Shown here piece by piece: positions 44,465-53,017 of a DNA stretch of 64,000 nt. Where the stretch lies: NCBI GenBank assembly GCA_964552015.1, contig CAZKFR010000003.1, positions 1-64,000 of the forward strand. The letters are read 5' to 3'. The notes under the pieces were generated by a model that saw nothing but the letters and a program-made list of their open reading frames with translations, made no database searches and was not told the origin of the DNA. The DNA comes from Rhodocaloribacter sp964552015. Lineage in GTDB: Bacteria > Bacteroidota > Rhodothermia > Rhodothermales > ISCAR-4553. A program made the translations under genes and the position numbers. Position 1 is the first letter of the stretch. Each line of letters opens with the position of its first letter.

Positions 44465-47452
44465 ATGCAATACGTACGTGGTTTCCTGTTCCTGTTTTCG
44501 GGTCTGATGCTGGCCGGTAGTGTGTACGCGCAGGCCGGGCTCGAAGTGACCGTCCTTCATTTCGGTACCCGGGCGCCGGTGCCCGGCGTGACGGTGTACC
44601 TGGAGAACGAAGCCATCGGATACGGCGAGGCGGATGTCACGAACGAGCAGGGCAAGGTGCGCTTTCCCGCCGTGACCACGGCCGGACTCTACGACGTGTA
44701 CGTGCCGGCTTCGGATACCTATTACGAGGCCCGCGCCGACGACATCCGCCTCCGGGCCAACTATACGCGGAGCATCATCCTGTTACTGGTGCCCGTGCGG
44801 ACCATCGAGCTCGGCGAGGTGACCGTCACGGCACAGACGAGCTTTGCCGAGATCAACACCGTCAACGCCGAAGTGGGGGCGACGCTGCGCGAACAGGAGG
44901 TGGAACTGCTCCCCGTCGAAGGACGCGACGTTACGCGCGTGCTCTACCGCCTCCCCAACGTGACACAGGCAACCGGCTTTTTCCCTGAAGCACCCAACGT
45001 GAGCGTCAACGGCGCCAACTCGCTCTATGCCAACTACATGATCGACGGGATGGACAACAACGAGAACTTCCTCGGGGGGCAGAAATTCGCCGTCCCGACG
45101 GGCTTCGTGCAGGACATCACCGTGCTCACGAACAACTACTCGACTGAGTTTGGCCGGACGGGCAACGGGGTGTTCAACATCACCACGAAGTCGGGCAGCA
45201 ACCGCTTCTCCGGCGAGGCCTTCTACCTGATGCGCCCGGGGCCGGCCCTCGACGGGGCCTACCGCTTCGCCCAGCGCGACCTCTCGGGCAACCCGGTCAA
45301 GGACGGCTTCATGCGGCAGCAGGGGGGCGTGGCCTTCGGCGGCCCGATCCGCCGCGACCGGACGTTCTTCTTCGTCAACGTCGAGCACACGACCGACTTC
45401 AAGGACAACCTGCTGCGGGTGCCCCAGCTCGGCCTCACCGAGACGGTCGAGGGGCAGAACCACTTCACGTACACGTCGGCGCGGATCGACCATCGCTGGA
45501 GCGACCGTCTTCGCTCGACCGTGCGGGCCAACGTGGGGCTGGTGCAGATCGAGCGGCAGGGCGGTGGCCTCGAAGGCGGCACCACGTTTCCCTCGGCCGC
45601 CAACACGCAGGACCGCAACAGCGTCCTCGTGGCGCTGATGAACACGTACACGGGCGATGGCTTCGTGGCCGAGACGAACCTCCAGTACAGCCGTTTCCGG
45701 TGGAACTACGCCCGCGCGAGCGACGGGCCGCAGGTGTCCGTCCTCGACCCGCAGGAACTGTCCGTGGCGGTCCTCGGGCACCCCGGCTTCCTGTTCGACG
45801 ACCTCGAGAACACGTTCCAGGTCCAGCAGAAGCTCACGGCCACACGCGGTAACCACACCTTCAAACTCGGCGCCGAGCTCGTCTCGTCCGACTTTTCCCT
45901 CACCGGCGGCGGCAACCCGAACGGCAACTATACCGTCAAGCTGACGCAGGCCCAGCTCGACCAGCTCCGGGCGATGAACCGGGGTAAGAGCCTGCGCCCG
46001 GAGGACCTGGTCCCGCTCAACCCCGAGGTGCTCAACTACAGCGTCGAGCTCCGCCCGAAGGCCTTCGGGGCGCGTCAGAACATCTGGAGCTTCTACGTCG
46101 AGGACCTCGTCTCGGCCAGCGACCGGCTCAACCTGACCTTCGGCCTGCGTTACGACTACGACAATCTCTCGAAGGGCGGCGGCACCACCGGCGACTGGAA
46201 CAACCTGGCCCCGCGCTTCAGCTTCAACTACAAGCTCGACGAGCGGAGCGCGCTGCGCGGCGGCTACGGCATCTTCTATGACAAGATCGTCTATGCCATC
46301 TACAGCGATGCGCTCCAGCAGAACTCCACGGCCGAGGGTTTCAAGCAGCAGCTGCGCCGGCTCATCGAGCTGGGCCTGTTGCCCTCGCACACCGACCTCG
46401 ACCGCGTTACCTTCGAGGGCAACCTGACGGCCGACTTCCAGGGCGTGCCCTACCTGGGCGGCCCGACGCCGGAGGAGGTGCGGGCCCGTCGCGAGGACGT
46501 CTTCAGCAACGAGCGCCGGATCCTCAACCCGGACGGCTACGACAACCCCTACACGCATCAGTTCTCGCTGGGCTACCAGCTCCAGCTCGGCCCGGATCGC
46601 CTGTTCTACGTGGACCTGATGCACACGCGGTCGTACAACCTGTTCCGCCTGCGTAACCTGAACGCACCGGCGCCCTACCGCCTCACCCGGGCCGACATCG
46701 CGGGCAAGACGCCGGACGAACTCCGGGCGCTCGTGCGCACGCCCGCCGAGGCCGACGCCACCCGGCCCGTCGGCCCCGTGCCCGGCGGCGCCCGCAACAT
46801 CGTCATGACCGAGACGGCCGGCGGGGCCCGCTACTGGGCGGCGAGCTTCAACCTGCTCAAGGACCGGGGCGGCGACGACTTCGCCTACCGGCTCTCGTAC
46901 ACGCTCTCCCGCCTGCGCAACAACACCGAAGACATCAACTTCCGGGCGATGGACGCCAACGACTTCGAGGCCGAATGGGGGCCATCGATCAACGACCGGA
47001 CGCACGTCATCAACGCCATCTTCTACTACTACCCCGTCCGCAACCTGGGGCTCAGCGTGGCGGCGCTGCTACAGAGCGGCCAGCCCATCAACCGCATCCC
47101 GGACGCCACGCTCTTCGGCACCACCGACCTCAACGGCGACGGCCGCTCCTTCGGCGATGCCTACGTGGGCAACAGCGACCGTCAGCCCGGCGAGGGCCGC
47201 AACAGCGACCGCCTGCCCTGGTCGAACACCTTCGACGTGGGTCTCCAGTACCGCCTCCCCGTCCGCGGCGGCCACCTCGAGTTCCGCGCCGACGTGTTCA
47301 ATGTCTTCAACGCGGAGAACCTGAGCGGGTACTCGAACAATGCGACCCAGAGCAACCAGATCCAGGTGGGCGCGGCCGACACGGGCGTGCTCGTGCGCCG
47401 CAATGCCAGCCCCCCGCGCCAGTTCCAGTTCGGCCTGCGGTACGTGTTCTAA
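44465..47452 (+). CDS. TonB-dependent outer-membrane receptor (Oar-like)
   Basis: This 995-residue protein has a signal peptide (residues 1-22) and a carboxypeptidase-regulatory-like domain (about 25-110, VPGVTVYLENEAIGYGEADVTNEQGKV). A plug domain follows (about 130-250, with MIDGMDNNENFLGGQKF and GNGVFNITTKSGSNRFSGEAF), then a long beta-barrel ending in the aromatic-tipped FQFGLRYVF. It resembles Oar-type receptors that take up large ligands or take part in surface functions. The last 45 codons are duplicated about 1.25 kb downstream, beyond an inserted gene. Confidence 0.93.
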   Translation: MQYVRGFLFLFSGLMLAGSVYAQAGLEVTVLHFGTRAPVPGVTVYLENEAIGYGEADVTNEQGKVRFPAVTTAGLYDVYVPASDTYYEARADDIRLRANYTRSIILLLVPVRTIELGEVTVTAQTSFAEINTVNAEVGATLREQEVELLPVEGRDVTRVLYRLPNVTQATGFFPEAPNVSVNGANSLYANYMIDGMDNNENFLGGQKFAVPTGFVQDITVLTNNYSTEFGRTGNGVFNITTKSGSNRFSGEAFYLMRPGPALDGAYRFAQRDLSGNPVKDGFMRQQGGVAFGGPIRRDRTFFFVNVEHTTDFKDNLLRVPQLGLTETVEGQNHFTYTSARIDHRWSDRLRSTVRANVGLVQIERQGGGLEGGTTFPSAANTQDRNSVLVALMNTYTGDGFVAETNLQYSRFRWNYARASDGPQVSVLDPQELSVAVLGHPGFLFDDLENTFQVQQKLTATRGNHTFKLGAELVSSDFSLTGGGNPNGNYTVKLTQAQLDQLRAMNRGKSLRPEDLVPLNPEVLNYSVELRPKAFGARQNIWSFYVEDLVSASDRLNLTFGLRYDYDNLSKGGGTTGDWNNLAPRFSFNYKLDERSALRGGYGIFYDKIVYAIYSDALQQNSTAEGFKQQLRRLIELGLLPSHTDLDRVTFEGNLTADFQGVPYLGGPTPEEVRARREDVFSNERRILNPDGYDNPYTHQFSLGYQLQLGPDRLFYVDLMHTRSYNLFRLRNLNAPAPYRLTRADIAGKTPDELRALVRTPAEADATRPVGPVPGGARNIVMTETAGGARYWAASFNLLKDRGGDDFAYRLSYTLSRLRNNTEDINFRAMDANDFEAEWGPSINDRTHVINAIFYYYPVRNLGLSVAALLQSGQPINRIPDATLFGTTDLNGDGRSFGDAYVGNSDRQPGEGRNSDRLPWSNTFDVGLQYRLPVRGGHLEFRADVFNVFNAENLSGYSNNATQSNQIQVGAADTGVLVRRNASPPRQFQFGLRYVF

Positions 47453-47583
47453 AGGGTGTGAACATCGCCATCCAGAGCAGCCACGTTATGGCTAGATGCA
47501 CGACCGAGGGTGGTTACGTACTGTTTTGTCGATGTGCATCTCTATGCGCTCGTTAGTGCTTGGGTCACAATCGGTAGAATCCT
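47453..47583. other. AT-richer spacer at the start of an inserted segment
   Basis: This spacer lies between the TonB receptor and the inserted lipoprotein gene. Its base composition already differs from the flanking genes, suggesting it came with the insert. It probably carries the promoter of the lipoprotein gene, but no specific element could be defined. Confidence 0.5.
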
Positions 47584-48573
47584 ATGAGAACTTATCTGTC
47601 TTTCTTCGTGCTGGTGCTCTTCGTGGTAGGGTGTCGAACGCAGGAGGAAACAGCGATTCCTGACCTGGGGTGTGGGGAATGGATCCCCTTTGAATGGGTA
47701 AAGCGCGAAATATCAGGTCGTGAATTCGAAAGGGCGGCCATGGTAGTACCTTTCGAAATTGAAGGAATTCGGGACAGGTTTATAGCGCAACTCGATCTTG
47801 GGTCAGAGGGGTCCGTTTTGTACGAGAATGGGTTGAAGAATTATTTCGATTCGTACCCGTGGCTGAGGGCCAAGATCGACAGTTCACGTTCGGTTTATTT
47901 TGATGAAAACAAGGTTTATGAACTCAAGGATATAGTGCTGAAAATGGGCTCTTCCTACGTCTGGCATAGGAATACCAATGTTATGGTGGGATTTAGTGAT
48001 GAGGTCCCGAAAGATTCGGTGGGGTCCATGGTACCCAAGCATATTGGTACTATTGGACGAGATTTATTCAGGGATAATATTCTTATGTTAGACTACCCCG
48101 GTAAACGATTGTGCATGGTCGATGCGTTAGGGGACGATCAACTCCGTCAGTTCGACACACTGGACATTTCCATTGAGGTCGTAGGAGGCATAAAAGTGCC
48201 CATCAAATTGGGAGATGAGTTGCGTTATGTAATGTTCGATACGGGGTCGAGCATTTTTCCTCTTCTCATGGCAGATAGTTTGGAATGGTCAAGAGTCGCT
48301 GATCTGACTTCCAATGACATAGACACACTACTCATTCATTCATGGGGGCGTCTGATACCTATCCCGGGTGCTCCTGTGAAAAATGATGTTTCCATATCGG
48401 TGGCTGATAAAAACGTATCAGATAAGATCAAGGTTTATTACTGGCCTATTCAGGGGGAGTTTTTTCGCGAGGAAAATCTTCTGGGAATCATGGGAAATAT
48501 GTTTTTCCTGAACGATGTGGTTATGATTGATTTCAAGAATAACCGTCTTGGTATTCTGCGCCGGAAAACCTGA
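47584..48573 (+). CDS. lipoprotein with two tandem aspartic-protease-like (retropepsin) domains
   Basis: This 329-residue lipoprotein has the lipobox FVVGC (Cys17). It contains two similar halves. The first has DLGS (Asp71) and ends in GTIGRDLFRDNILMLDYPGKRL; the second has DTGS (Asp219) and ends in GIMGNMFFLNDVVMIDFKNNRL. Each half looks like a clan AA (retropepsin/pepsin-like) domain, though the first has Leu in place of the usual Thr or Ser after the Asp. The gene is clearly more AT-rich than its neighbours and uses different codons, pointing to horizontal transfer. Its stop codon lies inside the copied 3' end of the receptor gene. Protease activity is plausible but unproven. Confidence 0.8.
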   Translation: MRTYLSFFVLVLFVVGCRTQEETAIPDLGCGEWIPFEWVKREISGREFERAAMVVPFEIEGIRDRFIAQLDLGSEGSVLYENGLKNYFDSYPWLRAKIDSSRSVYFDENKVYELKDIVLKMGSSYVWHRNTNVMVGFSDEVPKDSVGSMVPKHIGTIGRDLFRDNILMLDYPGKRLCMVDALGDDQLRQFDTLDISIEVVGGIKVPIKLGDELRYVMFDTGSSIFPLLMADSLEWSRVADLTSNDIDTLLIHSWGRLIPIPGAPVKNDVSISVADKNVSDKIKVYYWPIQGEFFREENLLGIMGNMFFLNDVVMIDFKNNRLGILRRKT

Positions 48574-48701
48574 GCGGATACACGAACAATGCGACGCAGA
48601 GCAACCAGATCCAGGTGGGCGCGGCCGACACGGGCGTGCTCGTGCGCCGCAATGCCAGCCCCCCGCGCCAGTTCCAGTTCGGCCTGCGGTACGTGTTTTA
48701 G
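48562..48701 (+). pseudogene. duplicated 3' end of a TonB-dependent receptor gene
   Basis: These 140 bases match 47313-47452, the end of the intact receptor gene, with only six differences. All but one are silent or conservative third-position changes (one Ser to Thr), and both end in stop codons at the same place. The fragment has no start and follows the inserted lipoprotein gene, so it is a remnant of a closely related receptor or of the original 3' end. Confidence 0.92.
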
Positions 48702-48728
48702 GGAGGCGGGGCCAGGCGCAGGCCCGTC

Positions 48729-49841
48729 TCACGCCTGCACGATGGCTTCGCGGGCCAGGGCGCGCCCCGCCTCCGTCAGGTGCAGACGGCCGTCTTCTTT
48801 GCGGATCAGCCCCGCCTCGCGGGCCTCGCGCAGCACCCGTTCGGCGAAGGGGGCCTCCCAGTTCAGGTGCTCCTGGAGGTGGTCGGCCCGGCACTCACGG
48901 GCCTCGTGGGGGCCGCCCTCGTGGTGCAGCAGGTGGATCGTCAGCATCTTCACGGCAAAGCGCCACCGCTGGCGGCGACGGCGGCGCACGACGGAGACGA
49001 CGCCCCGGTCCGGGGCGAACAGGAAGGCCAGCCCGAAGAGCAGGCCCACGGCCGTGGCCATGGCGCCGGCGATGGAGGCGTCCAGCCAGTGCGCCAGCCA
49101 GTAGCCTGCCACGGCGGCGACGGCCCCCAGGGCCATGCTGATCCCGATCATCACCGCGAGTCGGTCGGTGAGCAGGTAGGCGGTCACCGGCGGGCCGATC
49201 ATGAGGGCGACGACCAGGATCGAACCGACGGCATCGAAGGCGCCGACGGCCGTCAGCGACACCAGGGTCATCAGCCCGTAGTGGAGCAGGCCGGGCATGA
49301 ACCCCAGCGCGGCCGCCAGCCCGGCGTCGAACGTCGCCAGCTTCAGTTCCTTGTAGAAGAGCGTGATGAATGCGGCGTTGAGCAGCCCGATGACGCCCAT
49401 CACATAGAGGGCCCGGGGACCCAGGTCGAACCCGTTCACCACCAGCCGGTCGAACGGGGCGAAGGCCAGCTCGCCGAGCAGCACCGCGTCGGTATCCAGG
49501 TGCACGTCGCCGGCGTACCGGGCGATGAGGATGACCCCGATGCTGAAGAGGGCCGGGAAGACCAGCCCGATGGCGGCGTCTTCCTTGACCAGGCGGCTCC
49601 GGTTCAGGAGCTCCACCAGGGCCACCGTCAGCACCCCCGTCAGGGCCGCCCCGAGGATCAGCCAGGGAGAGGACAGGTCCTCGGTGATGAAGAAGGCGAT
49701 AACGATCCCGGGCAGGATGGCGTGGCTGATGGCGTCGCTCATCATGGCCATCTTGCGGAGCACGAGGAATACGCCGGGGAGGGCGCAGGCCGCCGCCACC
49801 ACGATGGCTACCAGTTGTATTTCAACCTGTTCGGGGGTCAT
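48729..49841 (-). CDS. metal ABC transporter permease with C-terminal winged-helix domain
   Basis: This protein of about 370 residues is a ZnuB/MntB/TroC-type ABC permease with eight or nine hydrophobic segments and the family motif MMSDAISHAILPG near the N-terminus. After the last membrane segment, the C-terminal 75 residues (VKMLTIHLLHHEG...AGLIRKEDGRLHLTEAGRALA) form a winged helix like that of DtxR/MntR repressors. This could be a DNA-binding or regulatory domain tethered to the transporter. The ATG at 49841 is preferred to an in-frame TTG at 49850. It is the last gene of the four-gene metal operon. Confidence 0.9.
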   Translation of the reverse strand: MTPEQVEIQLVAIVVAAACALPGVFLVLRKMAMMSDAISHAILPGIVIAFFITEDLSSPWLILGAALTGVLTVALVELLNRSRLVKEDAAIGLVFPALFSIGVILIARYAGDVHLDTDAVLLGELAFAPFDRLVVNGFDLGPRALYVMGVIGLLNAAFITLFYKELKLATFDAGLAAALGFMPGLLHYGLMTLVSLTAVGAFDAVGSILVVALMIGPPVTAYLLTDRLAVMIGISMALGAVAAVAGYWLAHWLDASIAGAMATAVGLLFGLAFLFAPDRGVVSVVRRRRRQRWRFAVKMLTIHLLHHEGGPHEARECRADHLQEHLNWEAPFAERVLREAREAGLIRKEDGRLHLTEAGRALAREAIVQA

Positions 49842-49907
49842 GCCGGGCAATCGGTCGCAGGCGTGGGAGCAGATACGTGGGCGGGAAGGTGGAAAGCGGG
49901 CGGGGAA

Positions 49908-51041
49908 CTATGGGGAGTCGGCAGGGGGCGGCGGTTCGCCGTTGCGGTCGAGCAGGCGACGGGCGTGGGCCTCGCCCCGGGGCGTGAGCGACCAGTGGTG
50001 CTCGCCGTGCCGCCGGACGTAGCCCTGCTGGGCGAGGGCTTTGAGCTTGTGGCGGGTGCGGCCGGGCTCGTCGCGCATGACGTCGAGCACGGATTCGTGG
50101 TGGGGGTGGCCGGATTCCTCGTGCTGGGCCGAGAGGGCGTAGAGGTCGAGCAAGACGGCCTCCTGCCGCAGGCGGCGGCTGTTGCGCCAGGTGCGGATCC
50201 AGCGGGCCGCCAGGCCCCGGTTGGGGGCCAGGAACAGGGAGACGATCACCAGCACACTGGCACAGAGCACGATGGTGGGGCCGGTGGGCAGGTTGGCCGT
50301 GGTGCTGCTCACCAGCGCGCCGCTGACCCCGGCGAGCGCGCCGAAGAGGGCGGAGAGGAGCACCATCAGCCCCAGCCGGTCCGTCCATTGCCGGGCCGAG
50401 GCGGCCGGCGCGATGATCATGGCGCTCATCAACACCACCCCCACCGTCTGAAGCCCGATTACGATGGCGACGACGAGCAACGTGGTCAGCAGCACGTCGA
50501 GCCCGCCCATGCGGAGCCCGAGGGTGCGGCCGAATTCGGGGTCGAAGGAGAGCAGCTTGAACTCTTTCCAGAAGAGGAACATCAGGGCCAGGGCGGCGGC
50601 CCCCAGCACCCCCATCGTCACGACGTCGCGGGTGACCAGCGCCGCCGCCTGCCCGAAGAGGAAGGTGTCGAGCCCGGCCTGGTTGGCGTTCGGCCGCTTC
50701 TGGATGAACGTCAACAGCACTAGCCCGAAGCCAAAGAAGACGGACAGCATCAGGCCCAGGGCGCTGTCGTACTTGACCCGCGTCATGCGGGTGACGGCCA
50801 TCACCAGCAACGTCGCCAGCCAGCCGGCTGCCGCGGCCCCCATCATGAGCACCAGCGGCATCTTGCTGCCCGTGAGGAGGAAGGCCAGGGCGATGCCGGG
50901 CAGGGCGGCGTGGGAGATGGCGTCGCCCAGCAGGCTCTGGCGGCGCAATACCGCGTAGGATCCCAGCGCCCCGCTCACGATGCCCAGCGTGGCGGCCCCG
51001 AGCGCCACCGTGCGAAGCGTGTAGTCAACCCAGAGATCCAT
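49908..51041 (-). CDS. metal ABC transporter permease with C-terminal winged-helix domain
   Basis: This second permease of the system has 377 residues and the motif LLGDAISHAALPG near residue 38, with about nine hydrophobic segments. Its C-terminal 80 residues (ESVLDVMRDEPGRTRHKLKALAQQGYVRRHG...WSLTPRGEAHARRLL) again look like a winged helix-turn-helix. The linker between barrel and wing contains a His-rich stretch (HEESGHPHHES), possibly metal-binding. The presence of the wing on both permeases suggests that they pair. It lies 24 bases after the ATPase gene. Confidence 0.9.
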   Translation of the reverse strand: MDLWVDYTLRTVALGAATLGIVSGALGSYAVLRRQSLLGDAISHAALPGIALAFLLTGSKMPLVLMMGAAAAGWLATLLVMAVTRMTRVKYDSALGLMLSVFFGFGLVLLTFIQKRPNANQAGLDTFLFGQAAALVTRDVVTMGVLGAAALALMFLFWKEFKLLSFDPEFGRTLGLRMGGLDVLLTTLLVVAIVIGLQTVGVVLMSAMIIAPAASARQWTDRLGLMVLLSALFGALAGVSGALVSSTTANLPTGPTIVLCASVLVIVSLFLAPNRGLAARWIRTWRNSRRLRQEAVLLDLYALSAQHEESGHPHHESVLDVMRDEPGRTRHKLKALAQQGYVRRHGEHHWSLTPRGEAHARRLLDRNGEPPPPADSP

Positions 51042-51065
51042 GCCGGTCTTCGCGCTGCGTGTCGG

Positions 51066-51824
51066 TCATCGTGTGCTGGTGGGCGCAGTGGCCCGGAGGA
51101 AGCCGATCCGGCCGCCATAGGTCAGGCGCAGGTTCTCTTCCGTGAACACCTCGCTGACGGGGCCGCTGGCGATGCACCGGACGTTGAGGAGCATCACGGC
51201 GTCGAAATATTCGGGGACGGTCTGGAGGTCGTGATGCACCACCACCACCGTCTTGCCCCGGGCGCGGAGGTCGCGCAGCAGGTCGATGATGGCCCGCTCG
51301 GTGGTGGCGTCGACGCCCTGGAAGGGCTCGTCCATGAAATAGACCAGGGCGTCCTGCACCAGGGCCCGCGCCAGGAAGACGCGCTGCTGCTGCCCGCCGG
51401 AGAGCTGGCTGATCTGCCGCCTGGCGAAGGCCGCCATCCCCACCTTTTCGAGGGCCTCCATCGCCAGGGCCCGCTCCCGGCGACCCGGCCGGCGAAACCA
51501 CCCCAGCTTGCCATAAAGACCCATCATCACCACATCCAGCACGGAGGTGGGGAAGTCCCAGTCCACACTGCCGCGCTGGGGCACGTAGGCCACCTTGTCG
51601 CGTTGCTTCTCGTAGGGTTCGCCGTAGATGAGCACCTCACCGGCGGCCGGTTTCACCAGGCCCAGGATGGCTTTGATGAGGGTCGTTTTGCCGGCCCCGT
51701 TAGGCCCCACGATGGCCATGAGCACCCCGGGCGGTACCTCCAGGTCCACGTCCCAGAGCACCGGCTTGTCCCGATACGCAACGGTCAGGTCGCGCACTTC
51801 AATGGCATACGTCGTTTCAGGCAT
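51066..51824 (-). CDS. metal ABC transporter ATP-binding protein
   Basis: This 252-residue ATPase of the Mn/Zn/Fe transporter family has Walker A GPNGAGKTT, the signature LSGGQQQRVFLARAL, Walker B VYFMDEPFQGVD and the switch histidine in VVVVHHD. The phrase VPQRGSVDWDFPTSVLDVVMMGLYGKLGWFRRP is typical of TroB/MntB ATPases. It energises the two permeases encoded downstream. It lies 36 bases after the binding-protein gene. Confidence 0.95.
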   Translation of the reverse strand: MPETTYAIEVRDLTVAYRDKPVLWDVDLEVPPGVLMAIVGPNGAGKTTLIKAILGLVKPAAGEVLIYGEPYEKQRDKVAYVPQRGSVDWDFPTSVLDVVMMGLYGKLGWFRRPGRRERALAMEALEKVGMAAFARRQISQLSGGQQQRVFLARALVQDALVYFMDEPFQGVDATTERAIIDLLRDLRARGKTVVVVHHDLQTVPEYFDAVMLLNVRCIASGPVSEVFTEENLRLTYGGRIGFLRATAPTSTR

Positions 51825-51860
51825 CGGGAGTAGGCAGGTCGGGTCAGGGAACCGGGCGGC

Positions 51861-52826
51861 TCAGGGGGAGGTCGGCGAGGCTTCATCCCCGCCGAGCAGG
51901 GCGCTGGTGATGGTATCCACGTTGTGGCGGACCATGCCAATATACGTTCCGGCAGGGGAATCGGGCGACCCCAGGGCGTCGCCGTAGAGGGTGCCGCCGA
52001 TCTTGACCTCGAAGCCCCGCGCCCGTACGGCCTCGCGGACGGCCTCGATGCCCCGCGGCGAGACGGACGATTCGACGAACAGGGCCGGGATGCGCCGGGA
52101 GGCCACGAAGTCGGCCAGCGCCTGCACATCGGCGGTGCCGGCTTCGGTGGCCGTGCTGATGCCCTGAAGCCCCCGCACTTCGAAGCCGTAGGCCCGCCCG
52201 AAATACCCAAAGGCGTCGTGCGAGGTGATCAAGACCCGGAGGCTCTCGGGCACCTCGGCCACCCGCTGCCGCACATACGCGTCCAGCTCCTTCAGCTGCT
52301 CGATGTAGGCCTCGGCGTTGGCCCGGTAGACGTCGGCATGGGCCGGGTCGATGGAGGCCAGTGCCTCGGCCACGTAATGGGCCGCCTCCATCCACAGCGA
52401 GACGTCGAACCAGACGTGGGGGTCATAGTTGCCCTGAAACTGTGCGGAGGGGCGGTACTTCGTCGAGTCGATCCCCTCCGTGATGGCGAACGTGGGGATG
52501 CCTCGCTGCTCCATCTGCTCGAAGATCTCCGACATTTTCCCTTCGAGGTGGAGGCCGTTGTAGAAGATGACGTCGGCCGAAGCCATCCGCATCACGTCCC
52601 CTTCGCTGGCCTTGTAGAGGTGGGGGTCCACGCCGGGGCCCATCAGGCCCGTCACCTCCACCCGGTCCCCACCCACGTTCCGCACCAGGTCGGCGATCAT
52701 GCTGGTGGTGGCTACCACACGGATCGTTCGGTTCGCCAGGTCCTCGGGGGACCGGGAAGCCGTCTGCCCACACCCCGTGATGAGGATGGAACAGATGACC
52801 CACAGGAGAAACAGGCGATATGGCAT
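51861..52826 (-). CDS. metal ABC transporter substrate-binding lipoprotein (TroA/MntC-like)
   Basis: This 321-residue lipoprotein has the lipobox ILITGC. The mature part is of the cluster A-I type that binds Mn, Zn or Fe. Likely ligands are His in GVDPHLYKASEG, His in YDPHVWFDVSLW, a Glu/Asp region near FVESSVSPRG, and Asp near YGDALG. The DPHVWFDV motif is diagnostic of the family. There is no long His-rich loop of the ZnuA kind, so Mn or Fe is somewhat favoured. The start is set at the ATG before the signal peptide; a longer frame reaches a GTG at 52880. It heads the operon and follows a palindromic operator-like site. Confidence 0.92.
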   Translation of the reverse strand: MPYRLFLLWVICSILITGCGQTASRSPEDLANRTIRVVATTSMIADLVRNVGGDRVEVTGLMGPGVDPHLYKASEGDVMRMASADVIFYNGLHLEGKMSEIFEQMEQRGIPTFAITEGIDSTKYRPSAQFQGNYDPHVWFDVSLWMEAAHYVAEALASIDPAHADVYRANAEAYIEQLKELDAYVRQRVAEVPESLRVLITSHDAFGYFGRAYGFEVRGLQGISTATEAGTADVQALADFVASRRIPALFVESSVSPRGIEAVREAVRARGFEVKIGGTLYGDALGSPDSPAGTYIGMVRHNVDTITSALLGGDEASPTSP

Positions 52827-52892
52827 AGGAACAGCGGTCTTGTTCGGGGGAAGAAGATGGAAGCGCGCTGTATACGCCACGTCCCGTTTTTA

Positions 52893-52905
52893 GTTTAGGC
52901 TAAAC
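52893..52905. promoter_or_regulatory. palindromic operator-like site upstream of the metal transporter operon
   Basis: GTTTAG-G-CTAAAC is a perfect 13-base inverted repeat in an AT-rich setting, about 67 bases before the binding-protein ATG. TTTAGGC-type palindromes are typical of DtxR/MntR family operators, so the site probably makes uptake respond to metal. Confidence 0.65.
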
Positions 52906-52954
52906 ATAATCTTTTCTTACTTGCGAAAAGGCGGGGGCGGCCCTGCGGGGCTGG

Positions 52955-52992
52955 GGCAAAAGCAAACGGGCGGACCGTTGCCGATCCGCCCG
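52955..52992 (-). terminator. terminator of the TolB-like lipoprotein gene
   Basis: On the minus strand CGGGCGGA and TCCGCCCG pair (52967-52974 with 52985-52992), followed by GTTTGCTTTTGCC. It lies 26 bases after the stop of the lipoprotein gene. Confidence 0.75.
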
Positions 52993-53017
52993 CCTGGCCG
53001 GGGTACGAGCCGGCATC

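Noticed and set aside
48562..48701. Second complete TonB receptor gene
   Set aside because: Only the last 45 codons are present and the upstream sequence belongs to another gene, so it is a remnant.
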